A DNA stretch of 64,000 bases from Aeropyrum camini SY1 = JCM 12091 (GCF_000591035.1 NC_022521.1:558001-622000), one strand, 5' to 3'; numbered from the stretch's first letter, positions 1-9,290 are shown. Notes: generated by a model not told the origin, from the sequence alone. Made by a program: numbers and translations.

Positions 1-1
1 C

Positions 2-523
2 ATACTGGTCTACAGCACAGGGGGCCCTAGGCCGGGCAGGTTCATGGAGCTTGATGTGGGGGATTGGGACGAGTCTTACCAGCTGTTGGCGAGGAGCGCT
101 GTGTGGGTGGGCCGTAGGGCTGCGGAGCAGATGGTCGAGAAGGGGTGGGGGAGGATGGTCTACATAGGTAGTGTGACCCTCCTAAGGCCCTGGGCGGATC
201 TCGCCCTCAGCAATATAATGAGGCTGCCTGTTATAGGCGTGGTTAGAACTCTGGCCCTCGAGCTGGCCCCCCACGGGGTGACTGTGAACGCGGTACTACC
301 CAGCCTGATACTGACGGACAGGGTAAGGAGCCTCGCGGAGGAAAGGGCCAGGAGGAGCGGAGTTACTGTGGAGGAGGCGCTTAAGGCTATGGCCTCCAGG
401 ATACCTATGGGGAGGGTCGGCAAGCCGGAGGAGCTTGCAAGTGTCGTGGCGTTTCTAGCCTCGGAGAGGGCCTCTTTCATAACGGGGGCGGTTATACCCG
501 TCGACGGGGGAGCCCATATATAG
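2..523 (+). CDS. SDR-family oxidoreductase, 5' truncated by window edge
   Basis: The reading frame is open from base 2, and the residues before the first ATG (position 44) already look like SDR sequence, so the true start lies before the window. About 173 residues of the C-terminal half are visible. The region after the central strand ends in a segment of the type LELAPHGVTVNAVLP, and the C-terminus (GAVIPVDGGAHI) is typical of FabG-like reductases. The canonical catalytic YxxxK is not seen: that place reads LALSNIMR. A subgroup of crenarchaeal FabG-like proteins shows the same ALSN type motif, so this may be an SDR with altered chemistry. The substrate cannot be inferred. Confidence 0.85.
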   Translation: MLVYSTGGPRPGRFMELDVGDWDESYQLLARSAVWVGRRAAEQMVEKGWGRMVYIGSVTLLRPWADLALSNIMRLPVIGVVRTLALELAPHGVTVNAVLPSLILTDRVRSLAEERARRSGVTVEEALKAMASRIPMGRVGKPEELASVVAFLASERASFITGAVIPVDGGAHI

Positions 524-605
524 CTGGCGTGCCCGCGGGGGTGGCGGCGCCCAAGATTTAACGGCTCCCCGGTAATAAAGAGGGTTTGCGGGGGTACGGG
601 GTTCC

Positions 606-917
606 ATGGTGGAGAGGTACACTTCATACCCGAAGGTGGTCGATGACGTGGATATAGGGCCGCCGTACTTGACCAAGTATGAGCGGGCCCGGATAATAGG
701 GGTCAGGGCCTTCCAGCTCAGCATAGGAGCACCGCCCCTAGTAGACCCCGAGAGGGTGGGCTCTCGGAGACCGCTAGACATAGCCCGCTATGAGGTGGAC
801 AACGGCATACTCCCCGTCTCGATCTACAGGTACCTCCCTGGGGGAGGAGGCCAGTCCCTACCGCTATCCCGTCTTGCGGAGCTGGCTAGGGAGATACTGG
901 GGGGTGAGTACGTCTAG
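606..917 (+). CDS. rpoK: DNA-directed RNA polymerase subunit K (Rpb6/omega homologue)
   Basis: A small subunit of the archaeal RNA polymerase, equivalent to eukaryotic Rpb6 and bacterial omega, which clamps the large subunit and helps assembly. The 103-residue protein carries the family block LTKYERARIIGVRAFQLS at about residues 23-40. The second family block, PLDIARYEVDNGILPVSIYR, is at about 56-75. Length is normal for archaeal RpoK with a short N-terminal extension. The start is the ATG at 606, 82 bp after the SDR gene. The downstream protease gene starts 20 bp after its stop, so the two may be cotranscribed. Assignment is firm. Confidence 0.95.
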   Translation: MVERYTSYPKVVDDVDIGPPYLTKYERARIIGVRAFQLSIGAPPLVDPERVGSRRPLDIARYEVDNGILPVSIYRYLPGGGGQSLPLSRLAELAREILGGEYV

Positions 918-937
918 ACCACTCCAGCCCGGGCCTC

Positions 938-2056
938 GTGGTTGATGCCCGGCTTCAAACGTGTGTTGAGGGTGGTGTAGCGTCCGCCTTGATAGACTGT
1001 GTGGAGATAGTCTCCAGGCATTTCGAGATCCTGGAGGTTAAAAGGGGCGGTGGAAGGCTCGCCGTACACCTAGGGCTACCCCTGAGGGGCGGGGATCTAG
1101 AGGATGTTATGGCCTCTCTCTACAAGGATTTAACGGCTTCAGGCTGCTACCCCTACTTCTCTAGGGAGGAGCTGGGGCTCGTACTCTATATACACAGGCC
1201 CGAGGCGGGGGCGAGGAGGAGGGCCCTCGCTCTGGCCCTCGCCGCCGCCACTCTAGCCACAGTCTACATGTCGGGCCTGGCCCTATCGGACCCCTCCAGA
1301 GGCCTTAGCTGGAGCCCCCTGGCCTATCTAGTCGGCCTGCTATTCCCCCTTCTGGTGCACGAGATGGGGCATTGGATCGTTATGAGGCTTAACAGGGTTC
1401 CAGCCAGCCTCCCATACATGATACCCGCCCCCCCGCTACAGCTAGGGTTCCTGGGGACCTTCGGCGCGGTCATAAACATGAGGTGGCTACCCCCGACTCT
1501 AGACTCTCTAACGGTCATGGCTGTCATGGGGCCTCTGGCAGGGTTCGTCGTTGCGGTGCCGCTGGCGGTGGTTGGCCTGCAGCACAGCCTCCTCCTACCG
1601 CCCCAGGAGGCGGCTGCGAGGGGCGACCTCATAGGCATACCGCTGATGCCGCTGGTAATGCTGCTTCTCGGCGGCGCCCTCGGACTCCCCTCTGACAGGG
1701 TCGTCGTTCTAAGCCCCCTAGCGTTCGCAAGCTATGTAGTATTCATAGTCACATTCTTGAACCTGATACCCGTTGGCATGCTCGACGGTGGCCACATCAT
1801 AAGGGGTGTTGTGGGGGAGCGTATGCACCAGGCTATATCCCTCCTCGTCGTCGTAGCCTCGCTACTGGCCTCGGTTTACATGCCCCAGCTATCGCTATTC
1901 GCCCTCCTAGCCCTCCTCATATACATGATGACGGCCGGCCGCCACCCGGGGGCAGCCATAAAGATATCTGTACCGGGCTGGAGGTCTGTGGCTTCCGCGC
2001 TCATCTACTCGCTGCTACTAGTACTGACCTTCCCCCTCCCGCTCAGCCTCTCGTAG
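938..2056 (+). CDS. M50-family (site-2 protease type) membrane metalloprotease
   Basis: An intramembrane zinc metalloprotease of the S2P/RseP superfamily. The motif HEMGH (His141, Glu142, His145) sits in one hydrophobic segment, and the third zinc ligand is Asp283 in GMLDGGH, in a later segment preceded by NLIPV. About 90 soluble residues precede the first membrane span, and several spans follow to the C-terminus. The proposed start is GTG at 938. The last 52 bp overlap the 3' end of the convergent gene on the other strand. The substrate is unknown; family members release membrane-anchored regulators or clear membrane proteins. Catalytic residues are complete. Confidence 0.9.
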   Translation: MVDARLQTCVEGGVASALIDCVEIVSRHFEILEVKRGGGRLAVHLGLPLRGGDLEDVMASLYKDLTASGCYPYFSREELGLVLYIHRPEAGARRRALALALAAATLATVYMSGLALSDPSRGLSWSPLAYLVGLLFPLLVHEMGHWIVMRLNRVPASLPYMIPAPPLQLGFLGTFGAVINMRWLPPTLDSLTVMAVMGPLAGFVVAVPLAVVGLQHSLLLPPQEAAARGDLIGIPLMPLVMLLLGGALGLPSDRVVVLSPLAFASYVVFIVTFLNLIPVGMLDGGHIIRGVVGERMHQAISLLVVVASLLASVYMPQLSLFALLALLIYMMTAGRHPGAAIKISVPGWRSVASALIYSLLLVLTFPLPLSLS

Positions 2057-2895
2057 ATGTGTATCGCGATGGCTAGGTCGAAGAGGGGGGTTCCAACGCT
2101 CTTGTAAACGTAGACGTCGCCCCAGCGGCAGGAGGCCGCGCCCCTCACATAGTCCCTAAGCGTCACCGCCTCAACACCGCAGGCGTCATCGCTCTCCTCG
2201 CAGGCTATGGCGGAGTCGACTAGTATGCAGCTCGCCCTCCTCTTCACAGAGTCGTCTAGCTCCCTAACAGGCCTCGGGGCTCCAACGCTGACCACATAAG
2301 CCCCGCTCCTCAGGAAATCTCCCTCCACAACGGGCTCCCTACTGTTGGTAGCCGCCACGACAACATCGGAGCGTCTGAGGAGATCCCTCCTCCCCACCCT
2401 CCTACCGCCGAACTCCCGGGCCAGCCTCTCCCCAGTCTCCATCCTCCTGCTCGCCACAAGGATCTCGTCGAACCTGAAGATTTGTAGGAGAACCCTGAGG
2501 TGGTATCTAGCCTGCACCCCCGCCCCTATAACCCCGAGAACCCCGCCCCCCCTAAAACCGAGCTTGGAGAGCGCCAGGGCGGAGGCGGCCGCCGTCCTCC
2601 ACCCCGTAGGCTCCTCCGCGGGGATATCGAGAAGCTTCTCGCCATCACTGCCCCTGAAGAGGAGAAGAACACCCCTCACAAGAGGCAGCCCCCTACCAGG
2701 GTTCTCGGGGTAGACGCCGACTATCTTCGCGGAGAAGTAGCCCATACCACCAGCAACCATGGCACCCAGCCACGAGCCGCCCAGGGATATCGAGGACCTC
2801 GGCGCCTCATCATTCTCGCCCCGAAGCAGGTCCTCCAGAAGCTTCACCAGGCTATGGGGCTCCACAACTCCCTCGACATGGCCCACCTCCTCCAC
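2005..2895 (-). CDS. Ornithine cyclodeaminase / mu-crystallin family NAD-dependent enzyme
   Basis: Belongs to the ornithine cyclodeaminase, archaeal alanine dehydrogenase and mu-crystallin superfamily. The Rossmann glycine motif GVIGAGVQARYH lies near residue 120. It is preceded by the family region around EEPTGWRTAAASALA and followed by DVVVAATNSREPVV. Length (296) is slightly short for the family. Whether it acts on ornithine, alanine or another imino or amino acid cannot be decided. The longest start is GTG at 2895, but a TATA-like ctataaag lies only about 10 nt upstream, so translation may begin at a later GTG (2886 or 2865) on a leaderless transcript. The 3' end overlaps the M50 gene. 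Confidence 0.85.
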   Translation of the reverse strand: MEEVGHVEGVVEPHSLVKLLEDLLRGENDEAPRSSISLGGSWLGAMVAGGMGYFSAKIVGVYPENPGRGLPLVRGVLLLFRGSDGEKLLDIPAEEPTGWRTAAASALALSKLGFRGGGVLGVIGAGVQARYHLRVLLQIFRFDEILVASRRMETGERLAREFGGRRVGRRDLLRRSDVVVAATNSREPVVEGDFLRSGAYVVSVGAPRPVRELDDSVKRRASCILVDSAIACEESDDACGVEAVTLRDYVRGAASCRWGDVYVYKSVGTPLFDLAIAIHIYERLSGRGKVSTSSSE

Positions 2896-2982
2896 CCAGT
2901 ATCTTTATAGACGGCCTCCTCCCTTATCCTGTTTAAGACCCACAATTTTACATATAATAATAGTATCTCATGGTGGGTCAAG

Positions 2983-2992
2983 CTTTTTATAG
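2983..2992 (+). promoter_or_regulatory. TATA box of the branched-chain amino-acid-type ABC operon
   Basis: The sequence ctttttatag lies about 60 nt before the ATG at 3046, in an AT-rich gap that contrasts with the GC-rich surroundings. Expected transcription start is about 25 nt downstream, leaving a short leader. That leader contains a good ribosome binding site, aggtga at 3034-3039, six bases before the ATG. Inferred from position and composition only. Confidence 0.5.
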
Positions 2993-3045
2993 TCACTATA
3001 TAACGGGTTCTACTGAATATGGGCTGTGGATAAAGGTGAAGATAT

Positions 3046-4542
3046 ATGAATGCGGCTAAGATCGGGGCTTTACTTCTGGCCGTTGCTTTAATAGCGCCAA
3101 TATTCCTCTCCACCCCCGCACTATACACCGCGGCGGCCCAGCCCACTACAATAACGATAGGCGCCCTCCTCCCGCTCACCGGCGATCTCCAGAGCTACGG
3201 CGTCAGGGCCCAGGCCGCCGTGCAGGTGGCTGTCGAGGATGTCAACGCTTATCTCGAGAGCAAGAACGCGTGGTTCAGGTTTGAGCTCAAGGTTGAGGAT
3301 ACGCAGACGAAGCCTGATGTGGCGGTGCAGAAGTTCAACTCCCTGGTGGCCCAGGGGATAAAGTTTATAGTCGGCCCTATGACTAGCGCTGAGGTGAAGA
3401 AGCTCAAGGACCTGGCCGACCAGAACAACGTGCTGATAATAAGCCCCTCCAGCACCGCCATAGAGCTCAAGATAGCTGGAGACAACGTGTTCAGGTTCTG
3501 CCCCACCGACGATGTGCAGAGCAAGGCGATAGGCGCCCTAGTCAGGGACCTCGGTATAAAGGGCGTTGTGATTATAAACAGGGCCGACACTTGGGGCAAC
3601 GGCCTCATGGAGGCCACTAAAGAGGTTCTAGAGGGCGAGGGTGTTGAGGTTGCCAGCGTGTACAGCTACAACCCGGAGTCCCCCAACTTCTCCGGCATAG
3701 CCAGCCAGGCCAACGGTGATATGGAGAGCCTGGTGAGCAAGTACGGGGAGGATAAGGTAGCCGTTGTTGCTATAGGCTTCAAGGAGGTTGTAGAGCTGTT
3801 CAGCGCCGCCGCCGATTACGAGACGCTCGAGGGCGTGCTCTGGATAGGGAGCGACGGTACGGCTCAGCTGAGCGAGTTCACGACAGACCCGCTAGCAAGG
3901 GAGTTCGCAACCTCAACCCTCTTCATAAACCCGATATTCTCGCCCGCTGCAACGGCGGCCCAGGAGAAGGTTAGGCAGGAGGTTGTGGCGAAGATAGGGG
4001 AGGAGCCCGACGCCTACTCTCTAGCGGCCTACGATGCAGTCTGGGCCATAGCCCTAGCCCTACTCCAGGCGGGCCCCATGGACAACCCTGACGAGATGGT
4101 TAACCAGGTAAAGCAGCTGCTGCCCCAGATAACAACCAGCGATGAGTTCGCCAAATACGCGGCCACAGGCAAGTTCCCCCTGGACGAGGGCGGCGACAGG
4201 GCCACGGCAGACTATGACTGGTACATAGTCGCAGAGGTCGGCGGGGAGTACAAGTGGGTCAAGGCTGGCGTCTACAAGGGTGTAGAGGATAAGAACGAGT
4301 GGGTTACTATAGAGGGCGTGGGCAAGACGTTCCCACAGCTGTTCCAGGAGAAGTTCGCCGCCGCGGAGGAGACAACCACCACAACCACGCCGAGCCCCAC
4401 ACAGGCCACAAGCCCCACTGAGACTCCAGAGGAGACTGAGACAGCCGAGGAGGGCGGTGTATCAACAACCCTCATAGCCGCCATAATAATAGTGGTTATA
4501 GTGCTAGCCGCAGCAGCCTACTTCTTCCTCAGGTCTAGGTAA
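3046..4542 (+). CDS. Branched-chain amino-acid-type ABC transporter substrate-binding protein, membrane anchored
   Basis: Periplasmic-binding-protein-like receptor of the LivJ/LivK type (receptor ligand-binding fold). Residues 1-32 form a signal peptide ending near AAAQP. The mature protein begins with the family block ITIGALLPLTGDLQSYG. After the two-lobed domain comes a Thr/Pro/Glu-rich stalk (about residues 440-472) and a C-terminal transmembrane helix ending in FLRSR. The protein is therefore tethered on the outer face of the membrane, a common arrangement in archaea without lipoprotein anchors. It heads an operon with two ATPases and two permeases. Substrate specificity (branched-chain amino acids, amides or urea) is not determinable here. 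Confidence 0.93.
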   Translation: MNAAKIGALLLAVALIAPIFLSTPALYTAAAQPTTITIGALLPLTGDLQSYGVRAQAAVQVAVEDVNAYLESKNAWFRFELKVEDTQTKPDVAVQKFNSLVAQGIKFIVGPMTSAEVKKLKDLADQNNVLIISPSSTAIELKIAGDNVFRFCPTDDVQSKAIGALVRDLGIKGVVIINRADTWGNGLMEATKEVLEGEGVEVASVYSYNPESPNFSGIASQANGDMESLVSKYGEDKVAVVAIGFKEVVELFSAAADYETLEGVLWIGSDGTAQLSEFTTDPLAREFATSTLFINPIFSPAATAAQEKVRQEVVAKIGEEPDAYSLAAYDAVWAIALALLQAGPMDNPDEMVNQVKQLLPQITTSDEFAKYAATGKFPLDEGGDRATADYDWYIVAEVGGEYKWVKAGVYKGVEDKNEWVTIEGVGKTFPQLFQEKFAAAEETTTTTTPSPTQATSPTETPEETETAEEGGVSTTLIAAIIIVVIVLAAAAYFFLRSR

Positions 4543-4734
4543 AGCAGGCGGGAAAAAACGCCCAACCACATACTCCCCTATTTTTACAATTGACTCTCTA
4601 AACCTCCAGGCCCGACCCTCCACTCGGGGGACTGGCCGCCTCTATTGTTATTTTTGATTTGTGTAGAATTATGTTTAAGGTAAAGTTTATAGTAGTAAGT
4701 CGTGATTTCCACACTGGGGTAGAGGCTGCGTGTA

Positions 4735-5499
4735 ATGGCGGGGGATATTATACTCAGGGTGGAGGACCTGGAGAAGAGATTCGGCGGTATAGTGGCGCTA
4801 GACAAGGTCGGCCTTGAGATAGAGCGGGGCAAGGTGACTCTTCTCATAGGCCCTAACGGATCAGGCAAGACTACATTGGTTAACGTTATCTCTGGCTTCT
4901 ACAAGCCCGATGGGGGTAGGGTGCTGTTTAAGGGTAGGGATATAACTGGTATGAGCCCCCACGAGATATCGAAGCTAGGCCTTGTCAGGACTTTCCAGAT
5001 ACCCAAGCCCTTCGCAAACCTCACTGTGCTGGAGAACGTTCTCACTGCGGCGGATAGCCCCGGGGAGAACGTGTATCTAGCTGGCCTGGCTAGGAGGCTG
5101 TGGCTGGGGTTTGAGAAGAGGGCGGCGGCCAGGGCTTTCGAGATACTGGGCTGGGTAGGCCTTGACCACATGTGGGATAGGAGGTCGGGAGAGCTTAGCG
5201 GAGGCCAAATGAAGCTCCTCGAGATTGCCAGGTCTATAATGAAGGGCGCGGAGATGATAATTATGGATGAGCCCGCCGCTGGCGTGAACCCGAGGCTCGC
5301 GGGGTCTATAATGGAGAGGATAAAGTATCTGGCCAGGGAGAAGGGGATTACGTTCCTCATAATAGAGCACAGGATAGGGCTTGTGAAGGAGTATGTCGAC
5401 TGGGTTTACGCTATGAGCATGGGTAGGGTGATAGCTTCGGGCAAGCCAGACGAGGTCCTCAACAACCCCGTCGTGCTGGATAGCTACCTGGGTGGGTAG
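4735..5499 (+). CDS. livG: Branched-chain amino-acid-type ABC transporter ATPase (LivG type)
   Basis: Cytoplasmic ATPase of the HAAT-family importer. Walker A is GPNGSGKTT (about residues 38-46), the signature is LSGGQ followed by MKLLEIAR, Walker B is MIIMDEPAAGVNP, and the switch histidine is in IIEHRI. Length of 254 residues is normal for LivG. The start is ATG at 4735, after a 190-bp gap from the binding-protein gene. The stop is two bases before the LivF start, so they are surely cotranscribed. The gap before it may hold a second promoter or an mRNA-processing region. Confidence 0.93.
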   Translation: MAGDIILRVEDLEKRFGGIVALDKVGLEIERGKVTLLIGPNGSGKTTLVNVISGFYKPDGGRVLFKGRDITGMSPHEISKLGLVRTFQIPKPFANLTVLENVLTAADSPGENVYLAGLARRLWLGFEKRAAARAFEILGWVGLDHMWDRRSGELSGGQMKLLEIARSIMKGAEMIIMDEPAAGVNPRLAGSIMERIKYLAREKGITFLIIEHRIGLVKEYVDWVYAMSMGRVIASGKPDEVLNNPVVLDSYLGG

Positions 5500-5501
5500 C
5501 C

Positions 5502-6215
5502 GTGGGGGACTGGATTATAAAGCTTGAGGACGTCAGCGCAGGCTACGGGAAGCTCCAGACTCTCTTCGACGTAAGCCTCGAGATACCCCGCGGGCTGATA
5601 ACGGTTATAGTAGGGCCCAACGGGGCTGGCAAGAGCACGCTGCTGAAGACGATGTTCGGGTTTACAACGGTCTACAAGGGTAGGGTGCTCTTCGAGGACA
5701 GGGATGTTACCCGGCTGCCGCCCCACGAGAGGGCTAAGATCGGGATGACCTTCATATTCCAGCTTGAGAATATATTCAGGGAGCTGACTGTCTACGAGAA
5801 CCTCAGGCTAGCGGGCTACGACCTGCCCGAGGATGTTTTCAGAGAGAGGCTGGAGGAGGTTTTCAGCATGTTCCCCCGCCTAAAGGAGAGGCTGGGCCAG
5901 AAGGCCGGCACGCTGAGCGGCGGAGAGAGGCAGATGCTTGCCATGGCTATAGGTATAATGCGGAAGCCTAAGGTCTTCCTGATAGACGAGCCGACCGCAG
6001 GCCTCTCTCCAAAGCTGGCTAAAGAGGTTCTCTCCTACGTCAGGATACTCAACAGGGAGGGCTACACCGTCGTCCTCGTCGAGCAGAACGTCAAGGCCTC
6101 CCTGGAGATAGGGGACAAGGGGGTGCTGGTGGTTAACGGGAGGATCGCGTTCGACGGCCCCGCTGAAGAGCTCCTGGCCAGGAAGGACCTGGCCAAGATG
6201 TATCTAGGCGTCTAG
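5502..6215 (+). CDS. livF: Branched-chain amino-acid-type ABC transporter ATPase (LivF type)
   Basis: Second ATPase of the importer. It carries Walker A GPNGAGKST, signature LSGGERQMLAMA, Walker B VFLIDEPTAGLSP and the H-loop region LVEQNV, where Gln replaces the usual His, as is typical of LivF proteins. The 237-residue length and GTG start at 5502 fit the family. It sits between livG (2-bp gap) and the first permease (3-bp gap), so translation is probably coupled. Confidence 0.93.
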   Translation: MGDWIIKLEDVSAGYGKLQTLFDVSLEIPRGLITVIVGPNGAGKSTLLKTMFGFTTVYKGRVLFEDRDVTRLPPHERAKIGMTFIFQLENIFRELTVYENLRLAGYDLPEDVFRERLEEVFSMFPRLKERLGQKAGTLSGGERQMLAMAIGIMRKPKVFLIDEPTAGLSPKLAKEVLSYVRILNREGYTVVLVEQNVKASLEIGDKGVLVVNGRIAFDGPAEELLARKDLAKMYLGV

Positions 6216-6218
6216 GGG

Positions 6219-7298
6219 GTGGCGGCTTTGGTTGATGTTAAGGTATTGTTTGACATGCTAGCGTACTCGGGGGTTATAGCCCTTCTGAGCCTAGGCATAA
6301 CGCTGGCCTACATCACCACTAGGGTGTTCAACTTCGCCCATCCGAGGATAGCGAACGTCGGGGCGTACGCCGCCGCGGCCGCGATGGCGCTCTACGTAGA
6401 CCTTGTGAGGGACAGTGGTGTAGGCCGGTTTAAAGCGTCTCTAGGCCCTGTAGAGGTTACCGGGCTGATAGCGCCTGACGTGCTGGCGGTGGGAATTGTA
6501 TTCGCGGTGCTGGCCGGTATAGTGGTGGCCCTTGCTGAGTACTACCTTGTGCTTAAGCCCCTGATAGACCGGGGCGCCGACTTCCTCAAGCTGATGATAG
6601 CGACGCTGGCGTTCGACTTTTTCGTGATAGCCGCGCTGTTCATACTGGGAACCCACATATCCGTAAAGGAGCTCGTCAGCGGCGTCTTCGGCAGGGAGAC
6701 TACAAGCCTCTCCCTACACGCCTTCGACGCCAGGATCGACCTGGCCTTCCTAGGCTACAGGCTCAGGAGCATAATGATACTCTCCTTCCTAGGCAGCCTG
6801 GTGGTGGCCCTAATGCTCTACATACTGCTATTCAGGACGAAACTCGGGGTTAAGATGAGGGCGTCGATAGAGAACCCCTCGCTGGCTGAGGTCCTCGGCA
6901 TAAACGTGGAGCAGGTGTACACGATAGCCTGGATAATAAGCGGTGCCACAGCGGGCTTCGCAGGCTTCCTCATACTCTTCATGGGCGACATTGTGAAGCC
7001 CGTCACAGCCACTAGCCCGGCCGACGAGATAATAGTAAGCGCCTTCGCTGGCAGCATAGTTGGGGGTGTGAACAGCGTCTTCGGCTCCATAGGGGGAGGC
7101 TTCATAATAGGCGGTGTGGAGATCTTTGTATCCTCACTGATAACAGACCTCACCGGCATAGACGTCACGAGATATAACAAGATGCTCTCTATGCTCGCAG
7201 TGGCTTTGACGCTGCTCTTCGCGCCACAGGGGCTGGCCACTCTATTCTCAGAAAAAATCCAGGCAAGGCTGGCCAGGCTCAGGCTTAGGGCTGGTTAG
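6219..7298 (+). CDS. livH: Branched-chain amino-acid-type ABC transporter permease (LivH type)
   Basis: Polytopic permease of the HAAT importer with about eight hydrophobic helices. The family loop GLRAS-like region appears as LGVKMRASIENPSLAEVLGI, which contacts the ATPases. It contains longer soluble insertions than bacterial LivH (around residues 65-80 and 150-175), giving 359 residues against about 300. The start is GTG at 6219, three bases after the livF stop, and the next permease starts three bases after its stop. Confidence 0.9.
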   Translation: MAALVDVKVLFDMLAYSGVIALLSLGITLAYITTRVFNFAHPRIANVGAYAAAAAMALYVDLVRDSGVGRFKASLGPVEVTGLIAPDVLAVGIVFAVLAGIVVALAEYYLVLKPLIDRGADFLKLMIATLAFDFFVIAALFILGTHISVKELVSGVFGRETTSLSLHAFDARIDLAFLGYRLRSIMILSFLGSLVVALMLYILLFRTKLGVKMRASIENPSLAEVLGINVEQVYTIAWIISGATAGFAGFLILFMGDIVKPVTATSPADEIIVSAFAGSIVGGVNSVFGSIGGGFIIGGVEIFVSSLITDLTGIDVTRYNKMLSMLAVALTLLFAPQGLATLFSEKIQARLARLRLRAG

Positions 7299-7301
7299 GG
7301 G

Positions 7302-8465
7302 GTGGTTGCTGTGCCTTCGGTGGACGTTGTGTTTCTCGTGGAGTTCATAGTAGCCTATGTGGCTGTGTACTACGTGCTGACCGCCTCCCTAAACCTGAAG
7401 GCGGGGGTCACAGGCATACCCGACTTCGGGCAGGCGATGTTCTTCGCCGTGGGGGGCATAGTAGTAGGCAACCTAGCCGCCAGGATAGCGGCGGCGCTAG
7501 CGGGCATGGACCCCTCCCTAGTTATAGCGGAGAACACCACAACACTGGAGAGGCTTAACAGCGAGTTCTTCCCCAACAGGCCGCTGGAGTCTATAGCTAT
7601 ACTTGTAGTCGCAATAGCCTCTGCCCTAGCCCTTGGAGGCCTCCTGGGCCTGCTGGCCTCCTACCCGGCTCTAAGGCTTAGGGGGGACTATCTGGCTATC
7701 ATGCTGCTGGTTACCTCTGAGGCGCTCAGGATATACACGACCTACAGTGTGTGGCTAATGGGCTCCACACCCACAGTAGGCCTCACGCTCCCCAGCCTCC
7801 TCGCCTGGACAGGGGACCCTGGCCTCGCCTCCATACTGCTCACGTTGGCTATAGCTGTGCTGGTCTATGTATACATGGAGAGGCTCTACAACTCGCCCGC
7901 TGGAAGGCTGATGAGGGCTGTGCGGGATGATGAGGACGCCTCGAAGGCCCTGGGCAAGGACGTGGCCAGGGTCAGGAGGAACTCTATGGTGGTGGGAAGC
8001 GCCCTCGCGGCCCTTGCGGGGGTTCTATACTCGATAAACCCGCTGCTGGCGGGAAGCTCGGTTGCAGCCGTCTCGATATTCGACAGGATGCTATGGACCT
8101 TCTGGCCCTGGGCCCTCATGATACTGGGGGGAATGTCGAGCAACAGGGGAGTGGCGGTGGCCAGCGTCGTCACAGGCGCGGCCATACTAGGGCCCATAAG
8201 GCTCTACAAGGCCGAGCTGGCTAGGCTCCTTAGAGTAGATGCTCTAGGCTTCGACACAGACAAGTTCGCCGCTGGCCTGGAGTTCGTGCTTATAGGCGCC
8301 CTCATACTGGCCATACTCTTCCTGAGACCACAGGGCATAATACCCGAGCCCCCCTCAAGGACCCTCCCCGAGCGGGAGATAGAAGAGATAAGGGCTAGGG
8401 CGGCGGGAGAGGCCGGGCAGGAAGCCAAGGGGGAGCAGGGCGACAGCGAGGCTAAGGCTGGATAG
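7302..8465 (+). CDS. livM: Branched-chain amino-acid-type ABC transporter permease (LivM type)
   Basis: Second permease of the importer. The conserved cytoplasmic loop GRLMRAVRDDEDASKALGKD (about residues 204-223) is the LivM-type ATPase-coupling motif, followed by GSALAALAGVLYS. There are about nine membrane helices, and the end is a hydrophilic Glu/Ala-rich tail. The start is GTG at 7302. It is the last gene of the operon and is followed by the tRNA gene about 90 bp later. Confidence 0.9.
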   Translation: MVAVPSVDVVFLVEFIVAYVAVYYVLTASLNLKAGVTGIPDFGQAMFFAVGGIVVGNLAARIAAALAGMDPSLVIAENTTTLERLNSEFFPNRPLESIAILVVAIASALALGGLLGLLASYPALRLRGDYLAIMLLVTSEALRIYTTYSVWLMGSTPTVGLTLPSLLAWTGDPGLASILLTLAIAVLVYVYMERLYNSPAGRLMRAVRDDEDASKALGKDVARVRRNSMVVGSALAALAGVLYSINPLLAGSSVAAVSIFDRMLWTFWPWALMILGGMSSNRGVAVASVVTGAAILGPIRLYKAELARLLRVDALGFDTDKFAAGLEFVLIGALILAILFLRPQGIIPEPPSRTLPEREIEEIRARAAGEAGQEAKGEQGDSEAKAG

Positions 8466-8556
8466 CCCGCTGGCGGGCCATCTATTTTTAACCATGCCGG
8501 TCTCACCGCCTTCTAGGCTTAATAAGCCCTGGCTGTTAAACCGGGAATAGTGGCCT

Positions 8557-8633
8557 GGGCCCGTAGCTCAGCCTGGTAGAGCGCCCGGCTGATAACCGGG
8601 AGGTCGGGGGTTCGAATCCCCCCGGGCCCACCA
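8557..8633 (+). tRNA. tRNA-Ile, anticodon GAU
   Basis: A complete cloverleaf without intron. The acceptor stem gggcccg (8557-8563) pairs with cgggccc (8623-8629), the discriminator is A8630, and CCA is encoded (8631-8633). The D stem is gctc/gagc. The anticodon stem cccgg/ccggg encloses the loop ctgataa with GAU at 8591-8593. The T arm is ggggg-ttcgaat-ccccc. GAU reads AUC codons for isoleucine. It is a stand-alone gene between the transporter operon and a small hypothetical gene. Confidence 0.97.
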
Positions 8634-8719
8634 CCAGGCTCGATACTCCCCGGTAATACGGGGTTTCAACCTCCTATTCAGCCGCCCCCTCTAACAGACA
8701 CACCTGGGGTGCCCGGGGA

Positions 8720-9193
8720 TTGTCGTTTGAGAGGACTGTGGACTCGAGGGTCGGCCCTCTGGACTCAGCCACTAGGGCGGTTCTGTTCTCCGACTTGCTT
8801 TCCTCTGTAGACATATTCGTGGCGAGTGTAACGGCCTCCATGGTGTCCAGCGACGAGAGGCTCCTCTCCGTCGCCCTAACCGAGCTCGAATACCTCTTGG
8901 GGGAGACTGTGCATCTAAGGGACATAGAGGGCTCGCTGAGGGTTCTAGGGGAGGCTGGGCCAGGGATATATCAGATACTCGCCTCTCTAGGGCCCGAGGG
9001 GCTTAGAACTCTTCTGGCGTCGAGCATAGAGGCTCTGGAGGGGTATGGCAGTCCTGAGCCAAGCCTTGTGGCCGAGCTGGCTAGGCTTCACGGGTGGAGG
9101 GTTGATCCCGGCGTGCTAGATCACAGGACCTCGGCGAGCGCTGTTCTCCTCACCGTGGCGGCGGCGTTCCTGAAGGAGGTTTCCTCCGCCTAG
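8720..9193 (+). CDS. Hypothetical protein, helical, 157 residues
   Basis: I do not recognise the family. The composition is soluble and mostly helical, with no membrane segment, no cysteine cluster and no obvious catalytic motif. The codon pattern (AGG, ATA, CTC, GAG) matches neighbouring genes, which supports real coding. The start is TTG at 8720, with no better ATG or GTG nearby. It lies alone between the tRNA and the thiolase operon, whose own TATA-like gatatttaagc is at about 9212. Confidence 0.65.
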   Translation: MSFERTVDSRVGPLDSATRAVLFSDLLSSVDIFVASVTASMVSSDERLLSVALTELEYLLGETVHLRDIEGSLRVLGEAGPGIYQILASLGPEGLRTLLASSIEALEGYGSPEPSLVAELARLHGWRVDPGVLDHRTSASAVLLTVAAAFLKEVSSA

Positions 9194-9290
9194 GTCCTGC
9201 GGCGGCGATATTTAAGCTGCTTTCTTACCAGTATAATAAGCCCCCATGGCAGGCCCAGTCTTTACTCCTCGGTGAAACCCTGTTTATTAG

